Below, piece after piece: positions 1 through 14,690 of a stretch of DNA of 64,000 bases. The translations under genes were made by a program, and so were the position numbers. The notes beneath the pieces are model-generated. The model did not search any database. It was not told where the DNA came from and was given only the letters and a program-made list of their open reading frames with translations. Position 1 is the stretch's first letter. Each line of letters begins with the position of its first letter. Source of the DNA: Cymodocea nodosa (taxonomy: Eukaryota; Streptophyta; Magnoliopsida; Alismatales; Cymodoceaceae); NCBI GenBank assembly GCA_036874045.1, contig CM072339.1, positions 19,103,501 through 19,167,500 of the forward strand, given 5' to 3'.

Positions 1-3000
1 AAGTAGATAGTTCGAAGCCAATGATATGTGTTAAAGATTAAAAGAAGTTCGCTTGATATTATGATAAAAAAATCAAGAAAATTAGATAAAGGATTCAGAA
101 AACAACACGATGGAATTCATAATATGGGCCTGGAGAGTATTGTACGATTGAGGCTTGGGCCGTCATATATGTGTTTCGGTGCAATTCTATTTATGACATT
201 TAACACATACGGTTATGTTCGTCGTATGCATGATAGTACAGGGCGATCTTGCAGTAATAATTATTAAAGTAGTCGGTGGGTGAAAAAAAATGGTAGGCAA
301 GCAAATAACATTAATCGAAGTAGATATATATATACATACTTGAGTCAAATTGTTTAACAAAATTCAAATCCTGATGGAAGTTCCGCTACTCATGCTGTTG
401 TTTTCCTTCAACAGACACGTCCTCAATAGTCGGAAAGAAATCTGGAAACATTGAGTGCATTTTGCACATGAAATCAGGGATTCATGTAAGATGTTAATCT
501 TTATTTCCAATTAAGTTGAATACTAGGCATCATCGTCATTTGTAAATCCTACCAGTCAGTTAGCTTTTCCCCACCTCGATCATCTGCGGAAGATTTAACC
601 AAAACGGGAAAAAAAGTTCTACGAGGATATGGAGAAGGTACAACAAAACCAAGTTTCTGATGGCACGAGGGGAGGGGTATGGGGATCGACAAGGGAAATG
701 CGATTGCCAACTACCATGCGAGATATATATATAAATACACAAAATCACAAGACGAGTAAGGAAAGAATAGGTGAAAACAACGTACGTAAGTGATTGCAAA
801 TTTCTGTCATCTGCACATTATCAGGATGTAGTCGTCGAGCATACACCAAGATATGTTACACATCAGTCGTCCGTTGCAGAGGGAACCGCAAACAGTTCGC
901 CACGATTTGAACGGCACAAGATTTTACACCAAAAGAGGAGTTTGTGGAACACCGGCAGAAACAAGGAGAGCACTCCCAAGTCTCCATCCCTGCCCGATTT
1001 TCCTTTCCAAGTGATGCAGGAGAGAATGACTTGGGCCATCAAGATGTCCGTTCTGAGATTACTTGCGGACTCAATTCTGATTGGCGATACAAACAAAACA
1101 CGCCGCATGGCACACGGAAGCGTGCGAATTTCTAGTTGATTTTCGAGCTCGCTCTCGGTTGCTGATTCAAGCATCCTACGTCAAAGAAACCTTCGTTTCG
1201 TCTAAGAATTAACAAATATTAAATTACTCCTACAAATCATACCGAAACTTTGTGGTGTACATCTGAGACGAGGTTTTTTTTTTGATATAACAATAATAAT
1301 TAATAATAGTAAAAAAAACACTTACGAGATATGATTTTTTAAAACCTTCGTTTAACTTCCCCTTGAGAAAAAAAGAGGAGAAGTGGGCCGTCCACGGTAT
1401 AGAAAAGAGGAGTTTCCGTCTGTTGGAGCCTCCGCTGGTGGGGAAGAAGGAGCCGGTTGTGTGAGCTCCGTTGGCCGGCGGGTGTAGGGGAGATCAGCTG
1501 TGAGGAGGACGTTGTAGGGTTACGGTGGAGAAGAAGAAGGAAGGAAGGAAGGAAGGAAGGAAGGAAGGACGAAAGGGGATTTTATTTTAGCCCTTATGGT
1601 AGTAAGTTTTTCTATTATTTAATTCAAAAATAGTACTTCTGTTGATCATCTCGATGATTATTGTATTTATTGTTAACATTGCACATTATCGTTGAATGTG
1701 GTATATTATTATTAATTAATGTCAAACATAGCATGATCATTGTGATTAAAATAGTGATTATTGCATTCTGAACATATATAATGTTTGTTAGAAATGCATT
1801 TGTTGTGTATGAGCTCAACATTATTCGGTCATGTATCTGTATTACATTTATACGAGAGATTTAACGTATTCGTGTGTGAACGATTAAGTTGTGCTTGAGA
1901 AAGCTTTATTATGTTGTGTATATGACTATTTATTGTGAGAAAATGCATTCATTAGAGGTTATGCAATTTTAGTTGTCACTAGAGAGTTACAATTATCATT
2001 TACACGTGGGGAGAAGAATACGGTATCACTGTATAATGATTTGATCACGTAAGATTAAACTATAGTATTATGTATATAATTAAAATTAAATTACTTCGAA
2101 CATTGTCATTAAGGTTCAAAGTGACTTTTAAGCCGAGTTACAAAGATAAATGTAACTTTTAAATCATGTTGTAAGAGTAAAACGAAGGAGGATGTGATAA
2201 AGGCACAGGTGGTTGAAGTGGGAAAAGAGGAGAGGCGGCGGAGGTGTGTGAGGTAGGGGATGTGATGTGGGGATATGGGAAGAAAGTGGCGATGAAGTCT
2301 TTTCATTTTGGTGTGATGTATTTTAACCGTGGTTGGTTAATTTAAAATTTTCATAATAATGTTATATATATTATATGTTATTGGTATACATGTCATTAAA
2401 AATATTTCTTATTGTATACATATCAAATACTCCAAGATAAAATAACTAAAAGGACAAGTTCGCTTTATAAGCATAATCAACCCTAACGACATATAATGAA
2501 TGCTTTTGGTAAGAAATGCTCGTACAATGAATACTTTAGAAATGTTGCTCACTAATATTTTTCTCATACTTTCTTTTATTTAGAAAATCTTTTTTGCTAA
2601 ATGTTGAAGTAGAGAAAATTAATGAATTTCAATCATGACCATCGTACTAGTTTTCAAATCACCGTTGCCACCCGCTCTTGCCTTTGAAATACCCTTCTCT
2701 CAACCTCCATCATCACCAACGATTCAACTCTTATAAACAAGCATTGGGTAAACATTGTCAATCAAGATGGAGACAATTGATCTTCTTCCTCTTCTTCTTT
2801 TTAATTTCTTATTTTGATTTTGTAATTTTATCTTACCTTGTACTTTACTCAAACGTGTTTTCACGACTTGTTATAAACCTAATTTGTCTATCTACTTTAG
2901 AAAAAAAAGATACATCTTGAATGCTTTTACTTTATCTTCAGCTACGGCTAAATAATAAAAGACATGTACTCTGGCCAGGGTTAAAAGGCCAACCAAACTG

Positions 3001-5800
3001 ACATTTTATCACTCAATTAATTCATTTGGAGTCGGTAGATGAGTGGAGATGGTGAGTCTGAGCCTTTGATTCGAATGGTGGTAGGGTCTTAACCCCATTC
3101 CCTAATCTGGTGAGTCCTTCTTTATCTTCTACGCATGTTAAGGCCCATTATTGAAAGGCTTTGACAGAAGAAACGGGCCCATTATTGAAAAGCCCATTAT
3201 CTTTCTGGATTTGTTTGTGCGTTTGCGGGAAGAGGATAAAAAGGAGTTTCTTTTGTTGATAAAAGATAAGACAATATTTAACTAAAAACCTCAACCATGA
3301 AACCAAGGGGTAAAAGGAATCCTCACAGATGCATCCATCCATCATCAACACATATGTCTGGGGTTGAATGCTTCCACTCAAGTGCAGATTTAGAGTTTGA
3401 ATATCACAAATAAATGATGGTTTTGATTTCATAAGTAGGAAAATCTGTGAAAGTGCCTTTAAAGGAGTTTCAATTTGGGGTTTGAATGTCCCAAAAATAA
3501 ATGATGGTGTTGATTTCATAGCGTAAGGTAGTAAGAATTGTTTCTTATAGACTTCACCGATTTTTTCTTATTATTGGAAAGAGAGTGTCATTGAGCAATG
3601 CCTCTAATTCAATTTTTTAAATAGAAATTTTTAAAAAGATGGAAACAAAATGCGTTTTATCCGATTTGGACCGATTGCAAAGGATTAAGGATGTTGATTA
3701 TTTTAATGATTGATAAAACATCATGACAGATTCTGTTTTAGCATCTTAATGTTATGGTGCACATGCATACAAGGAATAATTTTAAAATTTCATATCGTAA
3801 TTGATGGATTTGGTTATCATAAATATTATCATGAACATTTGTGGTATTGACAAGTTTGATCACGATGATATAAATTGAATGCTTTTCTAAAAGGATATTA
3901 CGGTCGTTCGGTTGACCTTAAAACAAATTAAGAATTCCATGATCTCTCATACTTTTTACTTGGATTAAATCTTAATGACTGCATCTTAGTATCAATTAAA
4001 CACCTTTTAAGCTTCTTCTGATGGTTTTTATGCTTCCTAAGATTAAAGTCCTGGTGAAGTAAGTTTTGGTTACGTTTTGACGAGGAGGGAGGGACACGTC
4101 CATAACTACACCTGAAAATGATACATATATCATGTACATGACTCTTCTTTCCATCTGCCTTCCAATCTTTAATTAATGTTTTGGAACAGGAAAGGAGAGG
4201 ATGATTGGGAAAGCCCTTCTCGATCTGTTCATATTTATTGTTTTGCTTCATGCTCTCTGGAATGTGAATGGTGGGAGTTCATTGATTTTTATTTATAATT
4301 TCCTTTCAGATTCGATCGTACTTCGTAAGTGGTTGGGCTTCGAGGGCCAAGCCATCGGCTCAAGCCATTGATTGAAATTAATGAAAAGGAAGTTTCAGAA
4401 CGAAAGGAAAATAAATGCTCCTCTACTTTCTTTGTCCTTTCCTTTCTCTCCCCAAGTTTGAACGTCTCATGAATCTTTGGCGGCGACGTACGTCATGTTT
4501 GGTAGAAACCTCTTTAATTCAAAATTACTGGACATTATAACTTTTCGATTATTATAAAGACGTTGTAAAATATTGTATTTTAAAATTAACTGAGATTGAA
4601 TGGAGGGTTTAGAGTTTACGGCCTACATTGTCAACACCATATTAATCACATATCTCATTTCATCTTCTAGATGTAGAACATTTTTCAACATTGCCATTCA
4701 CTAATCTGTATGTCCATAAGTGTCACATAAAACTTAGCTCTAATGTCACGTTAAAATTCAACTTAAAAGTAGTTAATACAAGTAAAATTTTATTTGTAGA
4801 TTCGTTAATGTTAGACAATCTACACTTCTCCTCATTTGTAGCGAAGTATTTTACGAATGGATGTGTGTAAGCTTAATATGATATTATATGAAATATTTAA
4901 TCTCAAAATTAATTGATGCTCGGTAAGAAGTTCAATGCTATATTAGTTACAAGTATCATCTCCATTTTTTTTATGATGAAATTAATTTGCTTAGGTCTGA
5001 AATAAAGTAGAAGATGAATTATAGGATCTTACTAACGGTAATATCTTTTTTTTTTTCCAAGGGAAGGAAGATAAATTGGTCACATGAGTTTCAGAAGTTA
5101 AGAAGAACAACACCCAAAGTTAAAGAAGCTAGGGAGGAATCAAACGATCTATTATTCACAAATTACAAAATTATTTTAAAACTAAGAAAATTGGATATAG
5201 CCAATATTAAGGTCTTAGTTGTACACAAGCAAAACGAGGAAAAGAAAAATAATGAAATTGAATTTCCATATATTTTTCAAGTGTTTGCGCATTCGACTTG
5301 TTTATTACAAAATCATATATATTCCTATGTACGTATTTGCTTGAAAAATCATTTGAATGTTCTTCTTTTACGGTTGTACGCCTTGTTTCATACACATTGT
5401 ACGGATGTACCCCTTTGTTAATTATGAAAGAAATGATTCTGTCTCCATAACAAAAAGCTTAAATAATTTACCAAAGCCGAATATCTAGTTTGGACTGAAG
5501 ATTTATCTGTCAAACTTTGATGAGTATTTTAAGCCCAGCCCAATCACTTCTTTGGTTAAAAACAGGAAATTAATGCTTTTACCCAATCAGTTGGAATGCA
5601 GAACAATGCAAATTAAGAAGTCACACATTATTCAAAGATAAATGGTCTATGGCGACTCACTTGTTTAAAAGCAACAATATTCATAATCTTCTTCAAAATT
5701 CTAATTCTAAAGAACGCAATTATTATCGAAAAATCAATTGTTGAAAAACTAAGCGACAACCGCAGCAACCTTAAAGATAACTTGCATTTAATCGAAGCTT
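1..5800. other. gene-free AT-rich interval
   Basis: No reading frame here has a recognisable domain or a plausible exon chain. The only stretch with near-genic base composition is about 770-1175, where short frames overlap on both strands without family resemblance. It could be a UTR, an exon fragment of a gene lying to the left, or chance. A frame at 5014-5421 (135 codons) is Lys/Asn/Leu-rich, as expected from AT-rich DNA, and I do not call it. Confidence 0.55.
1539..1569. repeat. (GGAA)n microsatellite
   Basis: About eight uninterrupted GGAA units lie inside a purine-rich tract that starts near 1525 with GAAGAAGAA. Confidence 0.9.
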
Positions 5801-6015
5801 AACATTATCCACTGTTTCCAAACCAACCAACAAAGGTGAAGATAAAACCATCTATACACAGAAAAAAGTGGAGAAAAATTATCTTTCGATGTTAAAGGAC
5901 ACTAAATTCTTAATAATTAATTCGTACACAATAATAATAACAATCGTCTTATTCTATTCTCTACGTGTTTACTCTTTTTTGGTGGTGCCGTCCATCAACA
6001 ACCGTCCTTTAAAGA

Positions 6016-9000
6016 TCAAACGGGTGTCAACCCATGCCTCAACGCAGCTTCCCACACGACGTCGATCATGTCGACGTCGATGGCGCCCACTTCATGGTGA
6101 CTCCACCCTTCGAGGAAATGGACCACTCCACCGGCGTGGCATGCGTGAACCACGCCCCTGTCCAACGTATACTGCAAAACACGGCAACCCCGGCCGAGAG
6201 GTTATTAACGCGCGTGTCATCACAAGTCTTCGGGCTCAAAATTCACGAATCAGGATCAAGCATGTATGTATGGGTGGGTCAGACTAATTAAGATGATCGA
6301 AGAGGATTCGGCTTAGAGATACGATCACATGTCCTCCTCCGTCGATCGTCTGTCTGGGAGCTTGCTGGGTCTTTAGAATTAAAGATTAATTGTGGTCGAT
6401 CGAACTGAACTGCCCCCCCCCCCCCCCCCCCCCCCTTGGAAAATATATCGAAGATAAGATTATATGCATGGTATGAGTTTTGAAATGCATACCTCGCAGG
6501 ATCCCAATCCTCGTACATTGGATGGAAGTCTCATGGCAGCCAGCTTCCCGTAAGTACAATCACTCCTGAACCCAAATATTGGTGGGACGACGAACTGGTG
6601 GAAGTGGGTGCCTGCTGGAGCCCATTGCTGCTCGCTGGGGTAAACCCATTTACCAACTATCCATGTCTGCAAGTCACATACAAAATGCAAACGAGTGATC
6701 ACTGATCACATCACCTTTCATGGTTGAGAACCTTAGGCACGTCAGAGTACCGCCCATACCTTGCAGTTCTGAGCCGCTTGGTACTTTGTGACTTGCACTA
6801 GATACTGCTGGCATTCGGAGGGTGCCTCCTTCTGGATCTTCTGGAATCTCTCCGTGGAATGTGTTAGCATCTGTCATGGATCCTCATTAATTAATAAGAT
6901 GCGGTAAGTAAGCTTCTAATTCATGTTACTGTTGCTAATCTAGGTATGTAACAACCAGGATACGGATCTTCTTCCGGCAGAGGTAGAGGGCGATGGCACG
7001 GCCGAGCTTCGACGTGGCTCCCGTGAGGAACACTTGTTTGGCTTCTTTCGGTAGCTCGTTGATGATGACTGCCGCTGTCAAGGTGTTGCCATGGACAACT
7101 CTTACTCTTAGTTCTGGGTGTTTCTCGACAAACAGGGTTCCTCCTCCATTGAGTGCTTCGTTCTGCATCCACAGCCCGAAAACAAACTTGAATTCCAGAG
7201 ACTTAAGAAATAAGGATTACCCGCGTTTATTTGCGTTGGTTTTCGTTTTGAAGCACGCAGCAACGTACTCTGCCCCAGATGCCAACAGAACAGACAACGC
7301 GATCTTTTAATACAACTACAATATCTCTCAACAATTAAATTGATCGATTTCCCAATTAAGCATCGTACCACATGGACTCTTCCATCAACAGTATCCATGC
7401 CTTCTCATACCATCATATATTCAACGTGTAACAATTGAAAGGACAACCAGACCCCACATCCTAAAAGGTTTTTTTCTAAAAAAAAATTAGAAAGAAGCAG
7501 AAGCCAACCTTGTTTAATGCAGCAAGGCTGAGAACCTTGACACCCATCTTGTCTGCCCTCAAGATAGCCAGCTCAATGAGTTCATTGATACCCTTTTTTG
7601 CGTACGGCAGGAAATACTAATGCAAGACACACAAGAAAAAACCCAAACATTAATGATAAATGACGGAGGTTAGATGAGATTCCACGTCCAAACTAAACAA
7701 CCAGGTAGGGGGATCGAGTCGTCGGCACAGGTACCTGGAAGCCGTATCTTGGAATAGCCCACGTCTGGTGGAGGTGATCTCGGAGCTTGTAGAAAGTGAA
7801 GAGGAAGGGCTTGGAGGAAGCCCACATGATGAGCATGATCACGAAAGCAAAGGGCCACAACGGAAGCATAAAGAGCCTGTTCTCGAAGGGGAGGGAGTTG
7901 CACGATCTGAACACGAAGGGAGAGTGCATTGATGTCATCACGTCCACCACGTGGGCCAAGAACACGAAGTCCGGTATCTCCCCCTTGCCGCCTGCACTCA
8001 CCCACAGCCAACCGTCAGTTAGATTAACCGGATCCGGGTTGGATCTCGTCTACTTCCGTTTAATGATCATGACGCTGGTGACGGCCTGTGAAATTTGAAC
8101 ACTACAAGCACAGAGATGGAGGAGATTTCCTAACTGCCTTGCCTTGGAGAATCAAGTCCAGGGTCATGGGAGTAAGAGCGAAAGCTGAAAGGTCGTGTTG
8201 CCGAAGCTGAGGTTCAGGAATATTGATTCCGATGGCAGGGGAAAGACTTTTATCACTTTCCTTCTGCCGAATCAAGGCCCGGCCCCTTTGGGTCCATACT
8301 TGAATACAGTGTGGTCTCTCTCTTTTTTCTTTTGAAGTGAAGTGAATTCAGTTTGGTCCATATCAGGAATGTTAAAAAATATTTTTTACATCCATTTATT
8401 TTAAAATAAATACCTGTTCAAAAAATATTTTCAATCATAAAGGGAATGAGGATTTACTGTAAAAAAAACTATTTTATAACTTATTTAAATAATAAGTTAT
8501 TCTTAGATTGATTATTCAATAACTTATATGTTTAAATAAATCTTTATTCACTAGGTATTCGTATTTTCAAATATGACCTTACGTCAATGCCACGTTACTT
8601 AATCAGTCCTCATTTGAAACTACTTGTTGGTGGTTTATTGGATTTCTGATTTTTCTTAATAAACCAATAAATACAATAACAAATCTAATCGACTTATGTA
8701 ATTTGGTTTATTGAATAATCTAAGAAGTTATCCCCAGACCAGTCCAATAAGTTGAAATTTCAAATAACGAAAGCTAAATAAACAAAGGACATGGGAATCA
8801 AGTTCCACCTCAAAAAAGCCTAGAGTTCAAAGTGTCATGTGATGTCATACTTTTTAATTCTTAACATTCTTATTCACTTACAGATTTTTAAAAAAAACGT
8901 GTAGGTGGAATTAATTACACGAGATCACGTGTGCATATGTACCAACGTTAAGCCATTCTTTGTACCATTAATCATGCGCATTCAGTGTCATTTAAAATTT

Positions 9001-10614
9001 TAAAAAAAAAGGATAACGAAACGGCAGGTATCGTAGACGACATAATTAATATCGAAACAATATTTAAATTTAAACACTGGTGGGACAAATGTTGTATTTA
9101 TTAAACAAATGCTCCAGTTAAGTAATGTTAGGCCAACTGTAACTTAGAAAGCGGAGTCGATTGTGCTCACCAAAGCGATGCTTGTGGTGAAGGGTCCATG
9201 AATCTCGGTGGAGGGTCTTCCCCATGACGTCGAAAACGGGCATGAAGAGGCAGAAGTTGGTGGTCTTCTCCATGTGGTGCAGCGTATGGTACCTGCAACA
9301 TGAAATCCAGTGAGAAACGGCGATCGACAGTCAAACCACCGCCCGGGCGACGCCAACGACTTGTTTGTGCCGGTCAAGTTATCCAGGTGGTGAAGGTTCC
9401 AGTGGGGAAGCAAGTCTGGTGTGTTAGGCGCCCCATGGCTTTGCCTTAAATGCTCGACATGGGCGAACAGTGAGGGATGGTGGAAGTGATGTTGGTTTCA
9501 TCAAAAGCACGGCCGTTTGCTATGTACTTACGTTGGCGTGCTGAGGATGTATTTGAGGAGGGGGAAGGAAGTGAAGAGGGCAGCTGGCAACACCTCCAGG
9601 TTGCTGTGCATCATGGCCCGGAGGAAATCAAAGCCCAGGATGTAGCCGAACACCAAGGAGAAAGACCCATAGCCCATGAGGAAAGCTCCGAGCAGTGGGA
9701 TTCCCATCACAACACATAGAAGAAGGTGCTCGAGTGGTGTTGCGTACCCGGCTGTGGACCAAAAACAAGGAGAGAAGCAACTTAGGGGGTTACTGATTAG
9801 AGCACAAGAACCGAACAGGCAAACGCATATATGATCGGCCACTTGCTTCACGGTGGTTGGAGTTATTTTGGACGAGATCGAAGATACTCAAGTACCTGTG
9901 AATGCTTGAGGCACTTTGATTGAATGGTGGCGGGAGTGGTAATGTTCGTAAAGGTACCCGGTGTGGAAGGACCTGTGAGCCCAATAAAACAATGGCTCGG
10001 AGGTGAACGTGTGAAGGAGCAGACCGCAGAGGAAACCCATCGGATTCCAGACGGGCATGCAGGCCAAGGCGGGAAAGGTGTAACATGCCAATACCCCGAC
10101 GAAAGTCTGAAGGATGACGAAGTTGTCCCTGCCAAGCAAAGAATCGAACAACAAGTAAGCAAACACCAAGGAAGGCCAAGACCACCAGAAAATCTATCGC
10201 TAGCTAGGTCTTTCTGGAAGCGGTGAATACCAGTCCCATTCCTGGTCTATCTGATCGTAGTCCACACCATCCCTGATGATCCGTTTGTTCCTGACTAGAA
10301 AAAGAAGATTGCCTATGGCGACCCAACCTTGATATATCAAACATCTCAAGGCAGAGAGGAGTAGTATGTAGAAGAAGCAGAGATCCATGGCGCTGCCACC
10401 ACCTTCCCATGCCCTCGAGTGCACCACCTTGGCCACCAGAGGGCCATACAACAGATACTGCACACGAAGCCAATTAAATCGGAAAATTCATCAGCAAACA
10501 AATGAACCACCTGCACATAGAGGAGGAGGTAGCCCCAAACACCAGCAAAATTAATCTGCGTACCTTGCAGTTACCCAAGTTATCCCACGGCCAAGATGAG
10601 AGGATCGGACCCAT
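6016..10614 (-). CDS. CER3: CER3/WAX2/GL1-type protein of very-long-chain alkane (cuticular wax) synthesis
   Basis: Eleven exons, all GT-AG, read in one frame to 621 residues: 10564-10614, 10231-10457, 9896-10128, 9532-9751, 9171-9292, 7735-7991, 7509-7616, 6956-7162, 6760-6870, 6493-6666, 6016-6171. Arabidopsis CER3 is about 632, so this looks full length. The start ATG begins a short first exon reading [17 protein letters not shown], matching the family start. The N-terminal half is a multi-span fatty-acid-hydroxylase-like domain with three His clusters: H144-RSF-H148, H157-SR-HH161 and H246-TL-HH250. The C-terminal half is the WAX2 domain (from about residue 405; [35 protein letters not shown] near the end). 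In Arabidopsis CER3 works with CER1 and cytochrome b5 at the ER to convert very-long-chain acyl-CoA to alkanes. No frameshift or stop is seen. Intron 5 (7992-9170) is the longest. CER3 rather than CER1 is favoured by the C-terminal motifs and first exon. Confidence 0.95.
6413..6435. repeat. C23 homopolymer in CER3 intron 10
   Basis: Twenty-three consecutive C on the plus strand, so G on the coding strand of CER3, about 58 bases past the exon 10 donor (6492). Its length makes it prone to length variation and sequencing error. Confidence 0.9.
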
Positions 10615-10785
10615 TTCCCCACCTTGTTAACAACAGCAAGGAGAAGAGATCAGCAGGAGCAGACAAGGAGGAGAAGGTTTGGTTTGTGTGTTTTTGCTTG
10701 CGTCTCTGTTTCCCTCACTTGTGCCCTCGCCCAAGGAAAGGAAGACAACGAAAGGCCACGACTCACGAGGGCCTACATGACCTTC

Positions 10786-10792
10786 CTTTATA
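10786..10792 (-). promoter_or_regulatory. putative TATA box of CER3
   Basis: The minus strand reads CTATAAAGG about 175 bases upstream of the CER3 ATG. This leaves a 5' leader of roughly 140 bases if transcription starts about 30 bases downstream. Confidence 0.5.
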
Positions 10793-10799
10793 GATCCAC

Positions 10800-13680
10800 A
10801 GGCCGAACGACAAAATCCCCCGCCACGCCAATATTTTCCCAGAAAATAAATACACGCAATAATTATATCTGATTAACGTCAATTGTTAATTTTGAAATTA
10901 AAAATCTAGGGGTAGACGACCAAATATATCTGCTGGCTCTGGAATTATTTTAGTGAGTTCAAAGTCTTTTTAATAATGAAGTCAAATATCAATTATAAAA
11001 AAAGATTAGGTACGCTAATCCATCGATTATATCATGGGAAAAATTAAAGCATGGGAATACGCAGCCTCTCAACCTCTAATCATTCCAGAAGCTTTAAAAC
11101 CCGGGCATTGTACCAGACAACCACCGGCGCCCGGTCAAGTCCAACGCATCGAAATTAGCGCTACTCAACCACGCCAAGCCTTTCCACAATAACTGAGTAG
11201 CGTGACGAATGCTTGCGGATGGTCGGTTCGCCGGTGGAATATTTACCCAAGTCAAAGTGTTGGTCTTACTCCCAGGCACTTCACCACACAGCCGGAGGAT
11301 TGAGAATCTTCGACTGAGAAGCGACGGACCAGGCACAGGAGGATGCATCGTCAAGCCTCCTGTACCGTCCATCGATCAACACCCAACAGCTTATGATCAA
11401 CATCCAATAGATTATGATCAAAAGCGAAACGGTAGAATCGGAAGATGGAGTTCTAAATCTAAATTTAATCGAAGACACGGACTGCTGTCGTCAAAAATAC
11501 TGCACAACGTTTTATCCCCGCTTCATTCGGATCCATTGTATGAAGGTCAAAACCGGTGGTGGTCGGCGACCAAATAATCTAATCTCCCCTCTTGCGCCTC
11601 CACTTGTCACCGTCACAATACCAAGAAAAGCCTGTCACCCTGTTAATCCAGGCAATTACACCTTGTGAGGCAATCCAGGTTGCGCCTCCCAACCACCCAT
11701 AGCCGAGTAGCAATAAGTGCCGCTCCATTTAATTTAACAAACCCATACACAATCCCTCATGGATATTATTCTCAGTCTTCAAAAGTTTTACGATAACATA
11801 TATAATAAATTTTCAAGATATAATAATATAGGATTATATATTATACAGGGCACAACGAGAGAGTGCAATCAAGCCATACATGTCATTGAATAACTCTGTT
11901 ATATATTTTTGTAAATTAATTGCAAAGAAGATACAATTATGGACATTATCGAAAAAAGCCATTCATGCCATCTATCTTCTATCACAAGGGAAGCGACTTC
12001 CCAACTTCAATGGATCTCACGTCATCAGTGAAAAGGCTTAAATCATTCCACGGTTCTATCGTAACTGTTCTATTCAAATCTAGAAATTTTACCCAATATA
12101 ATCTAATATATATTAGAAGTATCTATGTAAGTAATAATGAATCATACTTTATAGACACTTAAATAACCTAATATATATCATGAATATCTATAAAAATGAA
12201 AATTTGCAATAGTAGATCTTCTTAGGTACCTAGAATGATAATCTCTTAAAATTTGATCTCACGTATCACGTATTTTGTGTAAAAAAAATTGGGCACTCTC
12301 TTAAAAATTGGTTTAGAATATTACATCTATGATAGTGTTGTACAACAACAAAATCCCACCTTAACATGTAACTACATTTGAATTTCAAATAAAAATCACT
12401 CCTAATCAAAATACCAAATAATTATTTCCCAATCAAATCACAATATTAATGGAACTATTTAATCAGCTCTCCCTATGTTTTTTAAATAAACTACTAATAT
12501 ACCTTTTTATTTCTAATATCATAAGCCAAACAACTACTAAATTTTAAACACATTTTGAATTTAAATCAAATCTGAATTCTAACCAAAAATAAAATTAGGG
12601 TGTGTTTGACAACCTAAATTTTAATCCAGAATAATTCTCTTTCCAATTTCTATAATGAAATAGAAAATTTCTGCTTCTCTCTTTACATTTTACTTACTAA
12701 AATTTATTTAGATTCCTATTACAATCTAATTCTTAAAAAATGATCTGGACAAAAGAAATTGCTCTAAACTTGGAGTGATGCTGTAAGGTAGAATTTGAAG
12801 CAAAATTTGAGGTAGCCAAATGTAGTGAATGGGAACTATAAAAATTTTCCAAATATTAAAAAATAATAGAAATGAACACCATGAATTCATATTAAACAAT
12901 ATATTTCGGATTATTTATATGTATACCAATAAAATTAATGGTAAATGCAAAAATACCATCGACATTTTTAAATTTACCTGTATATCATTTGTCACTAATT
13001 TGTCATATAATTATACCATCAATGTTACACTAGTAAATCAACATATAATTTAAATCCAACACAATGTTATGAAATAACAAACTTATCCCTAACTCTTCCA
13101 TCATTTCACGAAAATGAACTCCTTAGATTGTTGTTTGAGAAAGAGGAAGAGTAATTTTAAGAGTATGTTATTCAAAAAGTAAAAGGTTTGTTTAGTCAAT
13201 CAATCAATTAAGGTCTCAATTAGACAAAAATTATAACCCTCATCGAGTATATGATACAAAAATCATGGGTGTTATAGATAAGGAAGTAGTTGACTCCTCG
13301 AAATTCCTAGACCCCAGTAGGGAGTGATTTTTGAAAAAATTATGGTAAGGCTGAGACAAGATTGGAATAAGCAAATGATTCTCTCAGCTTTATAACAACT
13401 TCCAATGATATTTAGGGGAAGATGAGTGTGTTGTTGTCGAGAATTTCAGATCATTACGAAGGGAACATCGATGTGAGTCACAATGGTGATGAATAAAAGA
13501 GGTCACGCAAATTGGATTGTGAATTGTAAGCCATCATATTGTTCATCACAGCACTTCAATTCTTCCACCGAAAAGATGCAGATCTTGTTTCAAGGAAGGA
13601 AATAAAAGGAATATATATATATATACTCGTGGAAAAGAGAGTAATAACACTTAGGAAAACAAAAAGATCAAAAAACCATC
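10800..13680. other. intergenic interval between CER3 and the tetraspanin block
   Basis: 10.8-11.1 kb is AT-rich upstream DNA of CER3. 11.09-11.70 kb is less AT-rich and has overlapping open frames on both strands, none resembling a known family. From 11.75 to 13.6 kb the sequence is strongly AT-rich, with no exon-like structure recognised. Confidence 0.5.
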
Positions 13681-14690
13681 TGTAATTTTTTTTTCTTAAA
13701 GATTAATTCATAGAGCCAGTGAGTTTTGAAAGCAATATAAATACTGTGTCTGCAACATCAAAAAAGTCAACAAATCTGCAACGCACATATAACACGATGG
13801 TGAGAAGCAAGCATATATCAAATCCCTCTGGACGGACCAACAAATACATGAAGGATAACCCCCCAACTCCGGAAGGCTGTGTAGTAGCGAGGTACCAAAG
13901 AAAATCACGACTGTCGTGGGTAAATAACACGACGATGAACAGATATGACCGTGTGCTTGGTCTCAGGACCTCCTCCATTGTAGTTGTCCTTTCTGTTGTT
14001 CCAGAATGCATGACATCCGAGGGAGTAGATGATGATGAGAAAAACGAGGAATACGATGTTGACAATGGCGATCTTCTTCCAGTCGTTCTTGATGTTGGCG
14101 AGCACACCTGCCTTGCAGGACTCGCAGCGGTAGCATAGCTTGGACTGATCGTTGCTCCATCTCGCGCAGTCTGGATCGGCGGAGGAGGAGTTGGATGTTC
14201 CAGTCCAGTTTGTTGCACTAACATAAGTATAATTACATGAAATGGGCGGCTTGCAGCATCCAGAGTATTATACAAAGCAAACGTGGAACTCAGTTTCAGT
14301 CGAGATAGATGAAAACAAAATGCTCAAGTACTAATCCTCCAAAGAAAAATATACAAGCACACAATTCACACTCGGGTTTTTCTTTGAAATCGGTATAATT
14401 CATACTCCAGTAGTCCATCAGATATTCATGTCATTTCACGGGATCCTCTCTTCCGTTAAGTAGTAAATGCAGCATTTCTTGATAAATAAATGTATATTGA
14501 TTTTGATCCAGTTTCCTATATATTTTACAAGGTGTGACAATCTTACGAAGAAAAGTTCAGTTATATATCAGGGTATGTCATGCTTATAAAGTTAGGGAAT
14601 GAAAGTTCAAAAAAGTCTGAAAAGTAAAGTAAATGGAAAATTAGTTAAGTTTAGAAAATTTAAAGGTGTCATTGTACGTAAAAGAATACA

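Noticed and set aside
863..1174. 103-codon minus-strand frame and overlapping plus-strand frames
   Set aside because: Overlapping frames on both strands in a less AT-rich patch, with no family resemblance and no splice-consistent neighbours.
3928..4251. 107-codon minus-strand frame
   Set aside because: Low-complexity, basic composition without motifs. Not supported as a gene.
5014..5421. 135-codon open frame on the plus strand
   Set aside because: Lys/Asn/Leu/Ile-rich composition typical of AT-rich noncoding DNA, no domain, no promoter or exon context.
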